A stretch of DNA of 64,000 bases from Astropecten irregularis (GCA_963971285.1 OZ020244.1:31124001-31188000), one strand, 5' to 3'. Shown: positions 34,801-49,800, numbered from the stretch's first letter. The notes: a model not told the origin generated them from the sequence alone. Program-made: numbers and translations.

Positions 34801-37800
34801 TACCTTTAACAAATATGTAACCCCAGTTTTTGTTTTGTCTTTTTTATTTCCACACTTTTTCAATTAAGTCAGTTAACCAAGATTAGAAAGATGTTCCTTG
34901 TTATAGTCTGATCCTCCACTTCTTCCACAAAGAGTGAAAGAATCACAAATTGAAATTTTGTTTACATTTTTTGAATGGGGCCAAAGATATTCAAAATAAT
35001 AATAATAATAATTATTATATATTATATTCAAAATAAACCAACTGCAAAAGATTTCAGACTTATTATTTAAGGTGTTGTTGCATAAAAAAAATATAATTTC
35101 TCAACATGCCAAGATTAAAGGTCCTAGATCATGTAGATCATACTTTGGTAAGAAACCAAAACAGAAATCTTCACAGATTTACCTAAAATTTACAGGGTAT
35201 AAAGATGGTGATGGTAGAAACTGCCTGAAATGATGTATTTAGACCAATAACCAAAAAACAATTTTGATCTTTAAAAGATAAAAAAAAAAAATAATGGTTT
35301 AAAGATTTTTACGAAAATAATAAAAATACTGTGGGTATTTTTCACTGTTTTCTCAACAAGTGGGCACCTTATGGGACAGGAATTTCACAGATGACTGTTA
35401 CTGTATCTGTCTTGATATATTTGCCCATGAATCTGCATTTCTTTGACCAGAACCAAAGCATGGTATTACCTTTAATTGTCATTCAAAACTAACATGTGTA
35501 ATCGAGCATTTCAGGGATTGGAAGTTGGAACTGGAGTATTTGACTGTAATCCTATTTTCCCCTTGAAGTAACACACCGATCTCTTTTTTAGCATCATTTC
35601 CAGTAGATTAGTTCGGAATGTGGACCGGTGTGGGAAACGTTTTTGAAAAATTAATGGCCAATTGCTCTCTATTAAAGCATTTCTGTGCCAAATCGGATGG
35701 AAAAACGGAATAACAGCAGTAGTTATCTGCCCTGATCTCCTCACGTACTCTCAGGGTCAGATGATCAGAAACCGGATATCTCCTGGGCCGGTGGGGCACC
35801 GGCTATCTTTGATTTTGAGTAAATATTTACCCTCATGTCTTTTTCGCCCTGGCAGGCAATAAAACATGTTCTGAAACAATTCTCCATACTGATATAAATT
35901 GGCTCCCTACACAATTTATGCCTCGTTATCTTTTTAAGTGGCCGGGGCTGCAATTTTTTTTTTTGAGAAGTCGGGATGGGGAGCTAAAATGGACATGATG
36001 CCAAACTATAATAGGCCTAGTTCTCCAGGTATGAGTCTTGGGGATGCAGAAATGTGACCATGAAGGCTGTTGTTTTGCCAGCGTCCACTGGAGGGTGGGT
36101 GGGATGTTCAGGGGCGTGGTCAAGCTCCTTACTAATGATATTCTGCCTCTTCATGACAGCTTCCGTGCACAGCGACGGGGTGATACTAAGGGATGACTTT
36201 GACTCCTCGGATGCCCTGGACTACACTGTCTGGTGAGTAGACCCTCTTAGACCTCTATCTTGACATACTTAAATTGTTCTTTAGGGTGTTGCCAACAGCC
36301 TTTGCCACAACTGTTTAGTATTAAAATTTAGTTTTCAAACTTATTTGCATGCCGGTCAAACCAAACAAGATAATGTCAACGATTTTTTACAAGCTTGAAT
36401 GAGACCACCTTAGAAAAACTCCCAGTCATTATTCAGATAATTGAATAAATCCAAGATATAGGCCCTACTCCATCAAGACAGTTTTTGAGACATTATCTTT
36501 TGCTTTCCAACCCATTTAAATTCCATATGCACGAGGAGAGACATGTTTTGATGATATATTCCATGTGCATTTCGGTGGTGACCACAATGCTGTGTCCCGG
36601 TGACAGTACAAGTTAATCTAGCTGGGTGCTGGGTCTCAACTCAGTTTGGGGGTAGTAGACCAGTGTAGGTTGATGGATCATGATGAAGTTATTGGGTATT
36701 TCATTTTTGGTCCCTGGCTTCCCTCTGAAACCTGAGTAACACCCAAACGTCCATCAGAGCATAGGCCATAGAGCTGTTGGTAGCTCTATGATCAGACTCT
36801 GTGCATAAATCAAGTCTGTGACATCCATTCCATATACACCACTCTGAAACCTTTGATGAATATCTGGCTGTTTGCTATTTGCCATTTATACAAATACACA
36901 GTCCCCCTCGGTTTGATCATTAAATGACAACCGAAAATGATTACCAAGCACAGCTGCTTTTTATAGACATGACGAAAGTCTGGCAGAGAGCTGCCTCACT
37001 GCCCCTTTAAAACGTCTCCCGATGAAACTTTTGCCCGGTTGACAGGTCAGAATTGCACGGAGGTAACATCAGCGATGCGTGCGGCACCGTGCTCCATGGT
37101 AACGGCATGGTGTTTTGCAACCACCTGGGGAGGAGGGAGCTAAGTACCGTCCACCTCAACCTTACCTCAGCGTCCGTGCTACAGTTTGCTCTGAGTGAGT
37201 GCAGGAAAAATGTTTTCATTGAAGCAATCAAACAAACAAACATTTGGAACCAAGTTATAATGGGAGACTTTGGAGAACCGGTCTTCAAGTCAAAAGTGCA
37301 CGTTCACGCAATTGTGAGCATACGCGCTTTGTTTTGCGCATTGTTTTGCGTGCACGTGCGCTGTTGACTAGAAGACCGGTTCTCCAAAGTCTCCCATTAT
37401 AACTTGGTTCTAAATGTTTGTTTGTTTGACTGCTTCAATCTGTCCACGTACAGTTCTAGAGCTAATATTTTTAGGGGGCTAGAACTAGAAGAGCCAATTA
37501 AATTTTTTTTTTTTGGGGGGGGGGCCTGCAAGAGCCATCATTTTGGGGGGGCTAGCTAGACCCTTCACATGTAAGAATATGACGTCACATCCGTAAAACC
37601 ACCTCTGCTTAGAACTGTCTTTTTCACTGGGTGAAAGTCTAAAACCTATCAAGTCCACCTCGACCTGGAATTTCCACAAAATTAAGAAAATATCCTTACA
37701 AATTTCTTTTTCTTCAAAATAATTGTTTTTTTAATACATATATATGAATACGTTTAAATGGAGAAAATGTGAATTCATGCTAGCATTTTTCGTCGGATAC

Positions 37801-40800
37801 GGATTGGAAATGAGTGAATTAATTGTGAATGGTTTTATGTGTTTTTAAACCCAATCCATATTGCAACTAGCAGTCAGAAGAAACTGCTAGTTTATTCATA
37901 AGCCATAGTCACCTGAAATCACCATTTTCCTATTTAATTGCATTAGTCTTTCGGTCGATACCAGAGGCCTTTCCACCCAGATTTGTCAGGTCCTATGAAT
38001 TTTTTTTAATTCCAAATTGGATCCGAAATGTTGTTGACGGCCGATGATGTTTCCATGTGATGAAACCAAAATGACGAAAACAGATGTTTGCAAACACATT
38101 GTCATATTCCACGCAAGAGCCAGTGAGTCTGCGATAGTGATATTCTGTCTGTATACTGTTGATGAATTTGGGTCGTTAGAGAAAAATGATTCAAAAGGAA
38201 GGTTTGAAGAAAGTGACATGAACGACTTTGGTGTCGCAAATTTGACAAACAAGTTCAGAAAAACAGCGTATCAGGGCTCGAAATATCCTCTAGACCGATC
38301 GCGAAGACCGAGTCTAGTGATTTCAGTGTTGGTCTAGCATGTCTAGTAAAGTGTGTACTGCACTAGTCCGGCTGTCTAGTGATTTCAGTGTCGGTCTAGT
38401 AAAAGTGTGTACTGCCCTCGTCTGGCTGTCTAGTAATGTTGTTTTCCTTGCACAATTAAAATGGTGCCTAAATTGATGATTTGTGACATAATATTGCATA
38501 CAATTTATGGTTTTCCTATGTACATGAATGCCACAAGTCTAGTGAAAAAACTTCAGGTCTAGTAAAATGCATCAATTACTAGACCAGCTACCCATGCTTG
38601 TTTTTGCGAAATTCTAGCCCTGCGTATATACCCGTAGTGGTTCAATGTGGTACAAGTCATGTATCAGTGGTCTGTAGGAGGGTGATTGTTGTGAGATTTA
38701 AATTGGTGAGATAAATTTTTGACTTTTGACTCGGGTAACTTAACCATGCACGCACAGAAGAATTACCGAGCTGTCAATACTAGGCTCATGAGGGTACCCA
38801 ACTCGTACTGTCCGCACTGGTCTTTTCGTCTCGGGTAAAGTGTTTCGGGCATTCTACCCGGGCAAAAGCTGGCCGGTACAAATACCCGCGCGGCTCGGGC
38901 AAAGTAACTGAGAGGAAGACTTCCTGAGTCGTCCGCACTGGACTTAAAATGGGTACTTTACCCAGTGTCTCGGTAACTTTGCCCAAAAAAAGTCCAGTGC
39001 GGACAGGGCTATATGAGTTAAACTGTCCATAAATCATTGTTATCCACCCTGTGTGACAAGGATACCAAGTCCACATCCAAGGATGGGTCTTCCCCTTCAC
39101 CCTCCCCACATCCAGCCCTCTCCCCTTGAAGTGATGAACGTCCAGAAGAGCCAAGATAGACACGAAGCAGTCCACCAGCAGATCATTCAATCAATGTTGG
39201 CTTTATGTTCAAGAAACTACATTGATTGGCATCACTTTGCTGTCATCCGTATTTTCAGCAGTACATTGCGTGCAGGGGGTTTAAAAGTTCACATTAATTA
39301 AACCTCGGGCTGTCCTGGGAAAGTAATCATCAATGTCTCCTACCAGATCTGTTTTCCACCCCGAAATATGGCTTATAAGTTCAGAAGACAGTCCCTTTTC
39401 TGTTGGGTTTAGAGAGAAAAAAGGGTTGTTTCCTGAGAAAAAACTTGACTCAGTAAAAAAAAAAGGTCACTTCATCAGTGGAGTGAGCATATGTTTGGCA
39501 CATTCTCAGCAGAAGCCATACAGTTCAATGTCATGAGATTTCCTCAAATACAACAGTTATTCTCTGTATAGTCAATTGAGCTGTGGACACAATAAAACAC
39601 CTGTTATGGAGTTAGTAGAGTGGGATGGGGGTGATGGCATGGGTCTAGTGGAAGAAATTTGATCAGAATACTGTGAAATTGTTTACTTTGAGAGGAATAA
39701 ATTTGATTAGGACTGTATCAAAATGGTCTCATTATCATCGCCTGGCGCTGGTTATACTGCAAACGGATCTTGAATTTACTGGAGGTAACTGACGGGGAGT
39801 ACTTTAATAAGCCACGTGCGTGGATGTCTGCCCCGGTGTCGATATGTCACAGACCCCTGACAGTTAAAATGTCAGGGCACTGCGGGACGCTGACTGTTCC
39901 CCTGTTGGGAGTGTGTACATAACCATGGCCACCGTGTAAGCCATAAAATGGCTGTGTAAGATTCCTCTACAGTATTCAAGCAATACAGTATCACACTTTG
40001 GTAACACCGGTCAGAAAGTCTCACATAGCTAGGAATATTTCCAAGATGTTATGAAAAGTTCTCTGCAATCAAATTCTGTCCTGAAGAACCTCAGTAGTTT
40101 TCATGTATACAGAGTAGAGTTTTAGTTGATAATGCCATTTATATTGTGACTGGCCAGATGTACACTATCATGTGGTTGTTTCGAAGTTTAAAGGTAGTAT
40201 CATACTTTTGTTTTTGTCAAAGAAATACACATTCATGGACAAAAATATCAAGGAAGATACAGTGAAAGTAATCTGTAAAAAATTTCAGTCCCATACGGTG
40301 CTAACTTTTTGAGAAAACAGTTCAAAACGGCCATAGTATTTCTTAAGTCTTTTCTCTTTTATTTTTGATCTTTTAAAAGATCAAAAACATTTCCGGTCGT
40401 TGTTTTACTAATTTCTAGATAAATACACCATTTCAGGCGGAAATATTTTAACGGTAGGTTTCTACCAGCATCATCTTCATACCCTGAAAGTTATATGTAA
40501 ATCTGTGAACATTTCTGTTTTGGTCTCTTACCAAAGTATGATACAACCTTTAAGGAAACAAAAAACAAGAACACATAAAATTTGGGAACAAAATTGATAA
40601 AATCTTTTCCAGTGCAATATTTTAAGTTCCCAAACTCAATTTCGTTTGCTTCAATTGTTTTCCTTTTTCGGGAGGAGAGTTCTTTGCATAATTAAGAAGT
40701 TGCATTTCCTTTATGAAAAAAAACCCCAAACTACCAAAGAGTTTATGACAGTGAAAGACAAGGAAGAAAAAATGAAGCTTAAGACTGAAAAAAAGGAGAA

Positions 40801-43800
40801 TGGTACTCATTTATTCTGGAATAATTTCATGGTTTGACAAGATTTGGAGTTGTTGGAAAGAGAGAGAATTGTGGGTACGAGGCGAACTACATGTAGGCGA
40901 CTTCCTCCACTTGTGAAGGACTTGTGGTTTATTGATCATGACTGCAGTGCAGATGGGTTGGCTGGGGCCGGGCTACCCCACGTTCCATTGACCTCATCAC
41001 ATGGAGAGTCAGGGTTCAAGACCAATGAAGGATGATTATAACCACAATACCACAGACCTTATCCTAACCATTCCAGCTGATGACATTATAATTGGCAGTC
41101 AAGGCCCTCATTGCTGATTGAGTAGATGTACGATCTTAAAGGTAGTATCATACTTTGGTAAGAAACCAAAATAGAAATGTTCACAGATTTACGTATAACT
41201 TATACAGGGTATAAAGATGGTGGTGGTAGAAACATACCGTTAAAATGTTTCCGCCTGAAATGCTGTATTTATCCAGGAATTAGTAAAACAACGACCGAAA
41301 ATCTTTTTGTTCTTCTAAAGGTCAAAAATAAAAGAGAAAAGTCTTAAGAAATACTGTGGCTGTTTTTCACTGTTTTCTCAAAAAGTGGGCACCATATGGG
41401 ACTGAAATTTTCACAGATGACTGTTACTGTATCTTCCTTGATATTTGTGCCCATGAATCTGCATTTCTTTGATAAAAACCAAAGTATGATACTACCTTTA
41501 ATGTACATTGCCACGTGCCTTGGTAGCTTGCTGATGATTATATACACTCTCCATCTTCCGGACAAAGGGGAAATAAACTATACACTTAGTGATAGATTGA
41601 ATCTGCCAAATAAATACAACTTCCCATCCCTTTTGTCCTGATCCTCTCATCCATTTTATATGTGTATCTATTCTTTACCTGCATGTTCTTTTCCTCTTGT
41701 CATTGAGCCTTTGAGAAAGATCCTGCTAGGATCCAAACGCTTCAGGCCCTCCTATTAACTCCAAGCATTTTATAAATTTAGGGTCGTTATTTTGGCTGAG
41801 GAGCAGTTTATAGCAGTATTTGCCTTATATTCATTCATTCATTCATTTATTGGTCCAATAAGGACATTTTCTTTGTCGGCTTACAAAACTATAACAAATA
41901 CAAAATAAAGTGTTTAATTAAATACGACAATAATAATTAACCATTAGGGAAAAAACAACAAAGAGCATTAAGAGATCCAAAAAGACAATTAGGCAACACA
42001 TAATTATGTTAAATAGCTACAAAAAGCACATTATCGGACATCTGACTATGAATAAATGTAAGACATTAGTATAGTTACTTGAGTTTATTTGTTTCCTGGA
42101 TTGAGAGTGGGATGAAAGTATTCCCGAAACGACATAATAATAATAAACCACTTTTATATAGCGCAAATCACAATCAGACATGTCTCTAAGCGCTTGTAAG
42201 AAAGAAGGAGAAATAAATAAATAAACATGGACATAGAAGGATTCACATAAACACAGTCACAATACCAAAATAAACCAAACAATCAATTTAAGAATAGATG
42301 TGTTTTAAGGAGCGCCTTAAACTGTTCAATAGTACCAGCTTGCTTGATGTTCTCTGGAATAGTGTTCCAGAGTTGTGCTGCTGCTGCTGCTGAAAAAGCT
42401 CTACAACCATATGATTTTGTTGAAGTATGGGAGCACACCAATTGAGACTTGGATGAGGACCGGAGATTTCTTGTAGGATTGACATGTACGAGCTCGAATG
42501 GAACGAAAGCCTTTTCCTGATCGCATCATTGTGTACTGGTGTAGTAAGAATGGAGAGGGTGATTGGGATTTTTCCATATGGTTTCCGCCTGTTTCAGGAT
42601 CAGACGTGTGTACGCCTCATATATATTTGGTTAATTTCTTTCTCTTATTTTTGGAGGGTGTAGTTTTCTTTTCTTTTTTTATGATTTAATTGAGTTGAAA
42701 GGTTTTTGCTTATAAATGTTTGGTTATTTTGTTTTGTGTTTTCATTTCATGCATGTTTTCTGTCAGGTTCGGGAACATGCAAGCCTGGCATTGGTGACTA
42801 CAGTCTGTCCGTATCTTATGCCATCAATGCACGAGTAGACTGGCATCTCATCCAGAGAATAAGGTAAGGAGATGAGAAGGAGGCATTGGGATGATGTCTA
42901 AAGAGTAAAGGGCCCATCATCATGAGCTCACATAAAGCACGTTCACGCACACTAAAAAGTACGACTTTTTGGGTTGTGTGGCCTAAAGAAGTTGTAAAGT
43001 CCTCCAATTTTCTCTCAAATGTATTTTGGAGAAGGTTTGATATTTAAGAGATATGTAATCAGGGCCTAGTCCTTCCACCAGTCTTGCTTAATGATCCCTC
43101 TTTCTCCTCGACCTCCCAGAGTTCCCACGGACGGTCACACCACCGTCCACATCGTCCACCTTCCAGCCGAGGCCCGCCAGCCCGGCGTCTGCCTCCGACT
43201 TCACCAGGACCTGGCCATGGACACGCACAGCTTCTACGGCTGCTGGGCCCTGGACAATGTGCTGATCACCAGCTCGGCTCACCGACCTACCTTCCTGGAG
43301 GAGAGCTTTGACCCCATCGCCATGGACAATTGGCTGTTCTTTCCCGGTGGTCATATCAAGGTGGGTATATCAGGGATGAAAAGGCTGAAGCCTGTGATTC
43401 TTAGTTCCTGCAAACTGTGATGTGAAGCGAATTTTGGTGACGCAGCAAGCCAGCAATCAACACTTACTGAAAGTTTAAATGAAGTGAGAACCGGCTTTAC
43501 CCTTTTTTGTCAGGAATTTTCAGGAATTGCTCTGAAGGTATAATACATGATTGGTAATGGCCACAGAGCAGTACTCAAACTTTGTCTTGGTAATCCAGTA
43601 TGTACATGAAATAAAAAACCTGTTAAGATTTGAGCTCAATCGAACATTGGAGTCACAAGAAAATAGCAAAAACCTGACTTAATTCTTCTTATAAAACATA
43701 AAGAATGATTTTGATCTTACCTGAAAATCTGTGAGCATTTCTGTGAACATTTCTGTTTGGGTATGTAATACCAATCCTGTACTGTACCTTCAAGGTAATT

Positions 43801-46800
43801 TGTGTCCTTTAACTATACGAAAATGAACATTCTGAAGTTCACTTTAGTTTAGTTTACTTATCTTTCAAATGAGAACTTTTCAAGAGATCTTCAAACAATA
43901 AGAGGTGCGTGATTGATTAAAAAAAAAGCGTAGTAATAGCTCAGCGCGGAGTGACGTCTTTCCAACTCGCCGACCTTGGAGCAGATGAAAACAATGCATT
44001 AAGTTGTACAGGTTTTAAGACAAAAAGCTGCCAGAATTGTTTAATCTTAGTATACGGTACTTCAAAGAAGGATTATTGTCTGAGGAAAAACTATGACTCG
44101 ACAATGAAAGTCATACAGAACACGATTTCTGCTTCTTGACAAAATTATTCGGAAAACAATTCTCGACGACGGGCGGTTTGTGCGTGATTTGTCCGTATCT
44201 ACATGTTGGTTTTCATCGGTTGTCAAGTTATGAGAATGAAAGTACCCGGATGTCCGCGCTGATCTAGATGAATGTTCATGAGACAAAAGGGATGTACCAA
44301 TCATAATTCATAATAAATTACAAAGTGAATGAATGATGCAAATTTTCATAAAGATGCTCTCCTTGTCTTGATTCAGACTGGATGCTGGTCCGAAGGAGAA
44401 GGCTTGTTCTTCCAAAGCAGCCAGAGCACGGAGGAGACCTATGAGTTTGTGACGACCCACGATCTTAACCTCTACGCACCGGCATCCAAACTGCTCCTTG
44501 AGGAACACGTTGATGAGGGCGGGCTGCCACCAACGTAAGCAAAGTTGTAGGGTCATCCTGGGGCCAATTTCACGGCCCTGCTTAGCACAAAAATTTGCTA
44601 ACCATGAAATTTCTGTCTTAAAAAAACAGAGAACAAACAGTTGGTAGAGCGCCTGTACGGTATTCAGGAGGTCGCCAGTTCGAATTCCGCTTCAGTTAGT
44701 TTTTCTTTGCTCACTTTTCAATGACTTTAAATTCAGTCAGTTTCCCTTGTGGTTATTTGATGATTATATTAATTAAAAAGCCGTATCCTCCTTGAGTGAT
44801 CCCCCATGTACCATTCCCAGGTTGCAGCATTGCTGTGTGTATCATTGAAATGATCCCTGGGGCATGGCGGTGTGTGCGTGGTTTCATGGCTTCTGACTGC
44901 CAAACGAACAAAGATAATTGACTATTGGGGTCGCCACCAACGTAGGGCTAGATAGCTCAGTTGAAAGAGCGCCTGTACGGTATTCAGGAGGTCGCCGGTT
45001 CGAATCCCGCTTCAGTCAGTTTTTCTTTGCTCACTTTTCAATGACTTTAAATTCAGTCAGTTTCCCTTGTGGTTATTTGATGATTATATTAAAAAAACAA
45101 GATTAACAACCAAATTTCCATGTGTTGTGTATCGCTTGTGATTGTTCTTTGGCTGTTGTTCGCTGACCGTGAATATCAAATGCAATTTTTAATGGTGGTT
45201 TGTTTTATTGAGCATGACGTTTTGTGCTAAGCAATTTTTTCGTGCTTCAACGGCTTCATGAAATTGGCCTCTGGCTGGTTTTAAACACCCCATCCTTGAA
45301 TATGTACACCCAGATGGGCGTGTACCGCTATTGTTCTTCCCTTTGTTCTGTTGTTCTTCATCCTAGCTCCCTCACTTTTAAGGGGGCGCAAAGAACGCAA
45401 AAAAAAAAAAAGGTAGTTGTACTGTTGAAGTTATGAAAAATCTAATCCAATGAACAAACAAAGAAAAAGATTCCAATTTCAAATTGTCTGATTTTTTTTT
45501 TTCATTGGCACCAGAAGTGGGTATTGGGGATGCAATTTTAGCGCTTCTGGGCACCGTTTTCCCTAGATGCGGCACTGCATTTAATAGCGTAATTTGCCCA
45601 CTTCATTCGTCCTGCGAATATGCGAAGTTAACTAAATTTGCTTGTGTTATGTGGGAAAAATAAAAAAACCACCAAAATTCGCCTTGTGTTGCAAATTCGC
45701 AGGAAATATGAAACAGGCTTAATACGAGCCACTGTATATCTCCTCTTTTATAGTTGGAATATCACCGGTGGCCATGTGAGTCAGATGTGCGGCCCGGTAC
45801 ATTCTGGGGCCTCACTGGTGTTCAGCAGTGATGGGGACCGGTCAGTCTGCACGCAGTACATTGATGCTACCGAGGCCGGCAACATGCGATTCTACTTCTC
45901 CATGGGTATGTTGATTCGTTCAGCCCCTAGCCCCTAGGCCCTAGCCCCTAGCCCATATCCCCTAGCCCCTAGCCCCTAGCCCCTAGCCCCTGACCCCTGA
46001 CCCTGAGCCCCTGACCCCGAGCCCCTAGCCCCTAGCCCCGAGCCCCGAGCCCCTAGCCCCTAGCCCCTAGCCCCTAGCCCCTAGCCCCTGAGCCCCTAGC
46101 CCCTGACCCCGAGCCCCTAGCCCCTAGTCCCTAGCCCCGAGCCCCGAGCCCCGAGCCCCGAGCCCCGAGCCCCTAGCCCCGAGCCCCTAGCCCCTAGCCC
46201 CTGACCCTGAGCCCCTAGCCCCTAGTGTGGTTTTTGAAACATGAATTTGTCATTGTTGTTGGTTACAGGCAGTGGTTCTTGTGATCCGGCTGATTCACCC
46301 GATGTCCAGGTAGATGTCTTAGCCCAGGTCTCAGGGATGCAAGGCTTTACTCTACTCAGCACGTTGGCTTACAACTCCTACCGTGTAAGGGCTCGTATTC
46401 CTGGTTTGCTAAGCATCATCACCTTTATAAGCAAAGACAATTTGCTTGATTTCGATTATTTACTGTCAGATGTAAAGAAGTTCTGATGCTTCAGTCCAGA
46501 CAGAGTTTCTCTTACAGGCTGGATGACTTTATTGATAACAGTCTTCTCTTTTGAATATTGATGATTTTGGTCGGGAAATAGATAATATGCAAATTCGATT
46601 CACCCTGCAGACCCCATCTAGCTCGGTGGCCTAGCAGGTAAGGCATCTGCACTAGTAAGTAGGAGGTCGTTGGTTTGAATCCCACCTGAGCAAGCATGTG
46701 ATTTTTTCTCACGTACTCTCACAAGCACTGAGTATACAGTGCTCATCCACGTCGGTGAAGTGCAAGCCTAATTTGCATATAGTCTTCTCTTTTGTAGAAA

Positions 46801-49800
46801 ATGTGTTTTATAGGATTAAAGGTAGTATCATACTTTGGTAAGAAACCAAAACAGAAATGTTCACAGATTTACGTATAACTTGGTATGAAGATGGTGGTGG
46901 TAGAAACATACCGTAAAATTTGTTCTGCCTGAAATGGTGTATTTATTCAGAAATGAGTAAACCAACGACAGAAAATCTTTTTCATCTTTTACAAGATCTT
47001 TTAAAAGATCAAAAATAAAAAAGGAAAGACTTAAGAAATACTGTGGCTGTTTTTCACTGTTTTCTCACAAAGTGGGCAGTGGGCACCGTATGGGACTGAA
47101 ATTTTCACAGATGACTGTTACTGTATCTGTCTTAATATTTTTGCCCATTTCTTTGACAAAAACTAATGTATGATACTACCTTTAACTTAGATCAAGCTGT
47201 TTCCATACTATACACATGTACACCTTTTTGAAACCAGGCTTGTGGCTAGGCTTGAGATTTATCTCCCGTCCGCAATTTGAGGCCCACAAAATGAAACAAA
47301 TGGATTCAGCCTCGTGATGAAGCCATTTAAGGTACGAAATGGCAGTAGGAAAAATAAATCTCAAGCCTAGCCTCGAGCCTCATTTCGTAAAAGCCCTATA
47401 TCAATTTTCATTTGGCTTCCATAAATGTTAACAGATATTCAACAGAAAGAATGTAGAAACTTTGTATCAACACAAAAATATTGGCATTTTTGGTGTTACA
47501 GACTGATTTTGACGACCCTCTCCTGATTGTTTTGATAGAAACCTCAAGCTGTGTCCGTGAGCATCCCAGCATCCACCCGTTCCCAGGCCACCAAGTTCTG
47601 CCTCCGCCAGCGAGCCCACCACGGCCTGAACCGCAACGTCTGGGCTGTGGACGACATCCTCATATCGCCGTTGCGACCGGACACGGTCGCCAACCATCTG
47701 CAGTTCGACGTGGTCCTGGCCTGCGGCCTAGAGGAGGACGTCGCCCACGGGGGAAGCAGAGTCCACGTGGAGTTCTCTACCGATCGGGGTCGGTCCTGGT
47801 CCCTGGTCAGAGAGCAGTGCCTTCCCGAGACTTGCCAGGGGTCTGTGGTGGCTGAGAGCTCAGCGTTTGGTTATGAGGATGTTCCTGAGGGGTAAGGGTT
47901 GATCAGTTTTTACTTTTTACACAATAGAGGCACATTCAGAAGAGCTATAAATTATAACTGATTAATTACGGTGCCCCGCCGATAAGGGATTCGATTCACT
48001 CTGCTGACCCCAGCTAGCTTGGAGGCCTAGCAGGTATGGCATCTGCACTAGTAAGCATGAGGTCGTGGGTTCGAATCCCACCTGAGCCAGCGCATGTTTT
48101 TTGTTCATGTGTGCTCAAAAGGCTCTTAGTGAAGTGCTTATCTACATGGTTGAAGGGCAATGAATTATTTGCATTAAGAGCTATCTTGTGTTGAAGAGCT
48201 TCAACCAAAATGCTATCCTCCAAAAGGAATAACAACATCACTATATTGGTGCGCAGTTGCCTCGATGGAATTGACCTGGGCCAAGTGTAATGGCTCTGTT
48301 TTCTGTTATCAAAGAGTCATCGCTTTAACGAAAGCGGAAGATTCTGTGCTTATGAGATCCCATTATTTCATGGTTTAGTCTTTTGACAGTTAACAATGGA
48401 TTTTTCACTCACTCTGGTATTAAAGGTAGACATTTGGCCAACTTAGATTTGAGACTATGCATGGCTGAAGTAATTGTAATAGCATTCAGCATTCTCCTGA
48501 AGCCAGCCAGAGCATACTGATCATGCTGATTGGAACGTAGGGTTAACTCAGTGTGGACTCTTTTCAAACCCCACCCCATACTCGCAACACATGGTGTTAC
48601 CGCAGACCTATTACTTTAGAAATTTGGTTTTAATCCCTTCAGCCAAAATTAATTTTGCTATGTTTTTACCAGCCTCATTAAAATCACTATTATTGAAATG
48701 CTTAATTAATATGTAAACCCTGCGTGATTGTTTCTATATAGTTGGGCCCGGATCATACTACCGTTGCCGTCGGCTGCGCTGACTGCAAATACTCGTTTCC
48801 GCTGGAGACAGGACTGGCCGTCGCTCGATACAGAGTGGGGAATTGATAATGGTATTCAATTCAGAATTATTTCCCCTCTCCCCAAAAAATAAATCAAAAT
48901 AAAATAAGTAAGCATGATAATGCCAAAAACCACCACACTGATGCATTTTCTTGTAAGTTCCGACCACTAGTCCTTTAAATTTTTAAGAAAACGTTTTGCA
49001 ATTAAAAAAATCTGGGAAAAATTTTCATTCTTATCGTATGTAAAAAATAGACAAAGGTTAAACACACAAAAATTGGAAACTAGCCAAACAATGTGTTATA
49101 ATTTTTGTATTTTTGCTCGTTTTTTGTTGGTTTTTTCTGATGCTCCAGTGCTGTTGTTTGATATTAAGAGAGATGGAACATTATTTACTGCTTTTCATTT
49201 AATTAGCTGTGCCAAAATAAGCATCTCTGGATTCCCCTTCCACTTGAAGTTTGTTCATCGATTCTAAGAGGCAACTCTGACAACAAAATAGATACTGACA
49301 TTCCCGCTTCTCAGGAAAGGCACATAATAACAACTTGATTAAACTGGTCCCAGCAATTGTCTGGTTATTCAACTAAGTGTTGACTGGACACCGTTCAGTA
49401 GGAGTTGAGGTCCATATGTTTGCTAAACAACTGTGTGTTTTTAAATTTTAATTTCTGTTGATTGAACACAAAAGAGCAGAAATGTAAGAATGAACATTTT
49501 CCTTGAAGCCTTCCCAATGATATAGCAGAGAATTCATTGAGGCCAAATCCTGCCTATACAACTGGTTACTCCACAAAACCCCCTGTTGTCTGTTTTTCGA
49601 GAACCGCCACAACCACAATGTACTATCTTGTCCGACCAACCCCTGTACAAGCAGATCCCCTTTTTCATAAAAAGGTCATTGTCCGTGTAACTGAGCTAAA
49701 TGCACAGATAAAGCAAGATTTTCTGCCAGATTAAGCAGGTAGGCTTGGAAGGTACATATCGGGGCTGGATTTCACCAAACACCAAGATTAATCTTAACAT

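Noticed and set aside
38044-38337. 97-codon plus-strand frame in RELN intron 5
   Set aside because: No similarity to reelin, no flanking splice signals that fit the frame, and it ends in a local GTCTAGTG repeat.
45922-46225. Telomeric repeat
   Set aside because: CCCTAGC heptamers differ from the animal telomere motif CCCTAA, and the array lies inside an intron; treated as a minisatellite.
47501-47538. Upstream acceptor (TTACAG at 47500) for RELN exon 11
   Set aside because: Would add 38 nt and shift the reading frame; the acceptor at 47538 joins exon 10 in phase and matches the reelin alignment.
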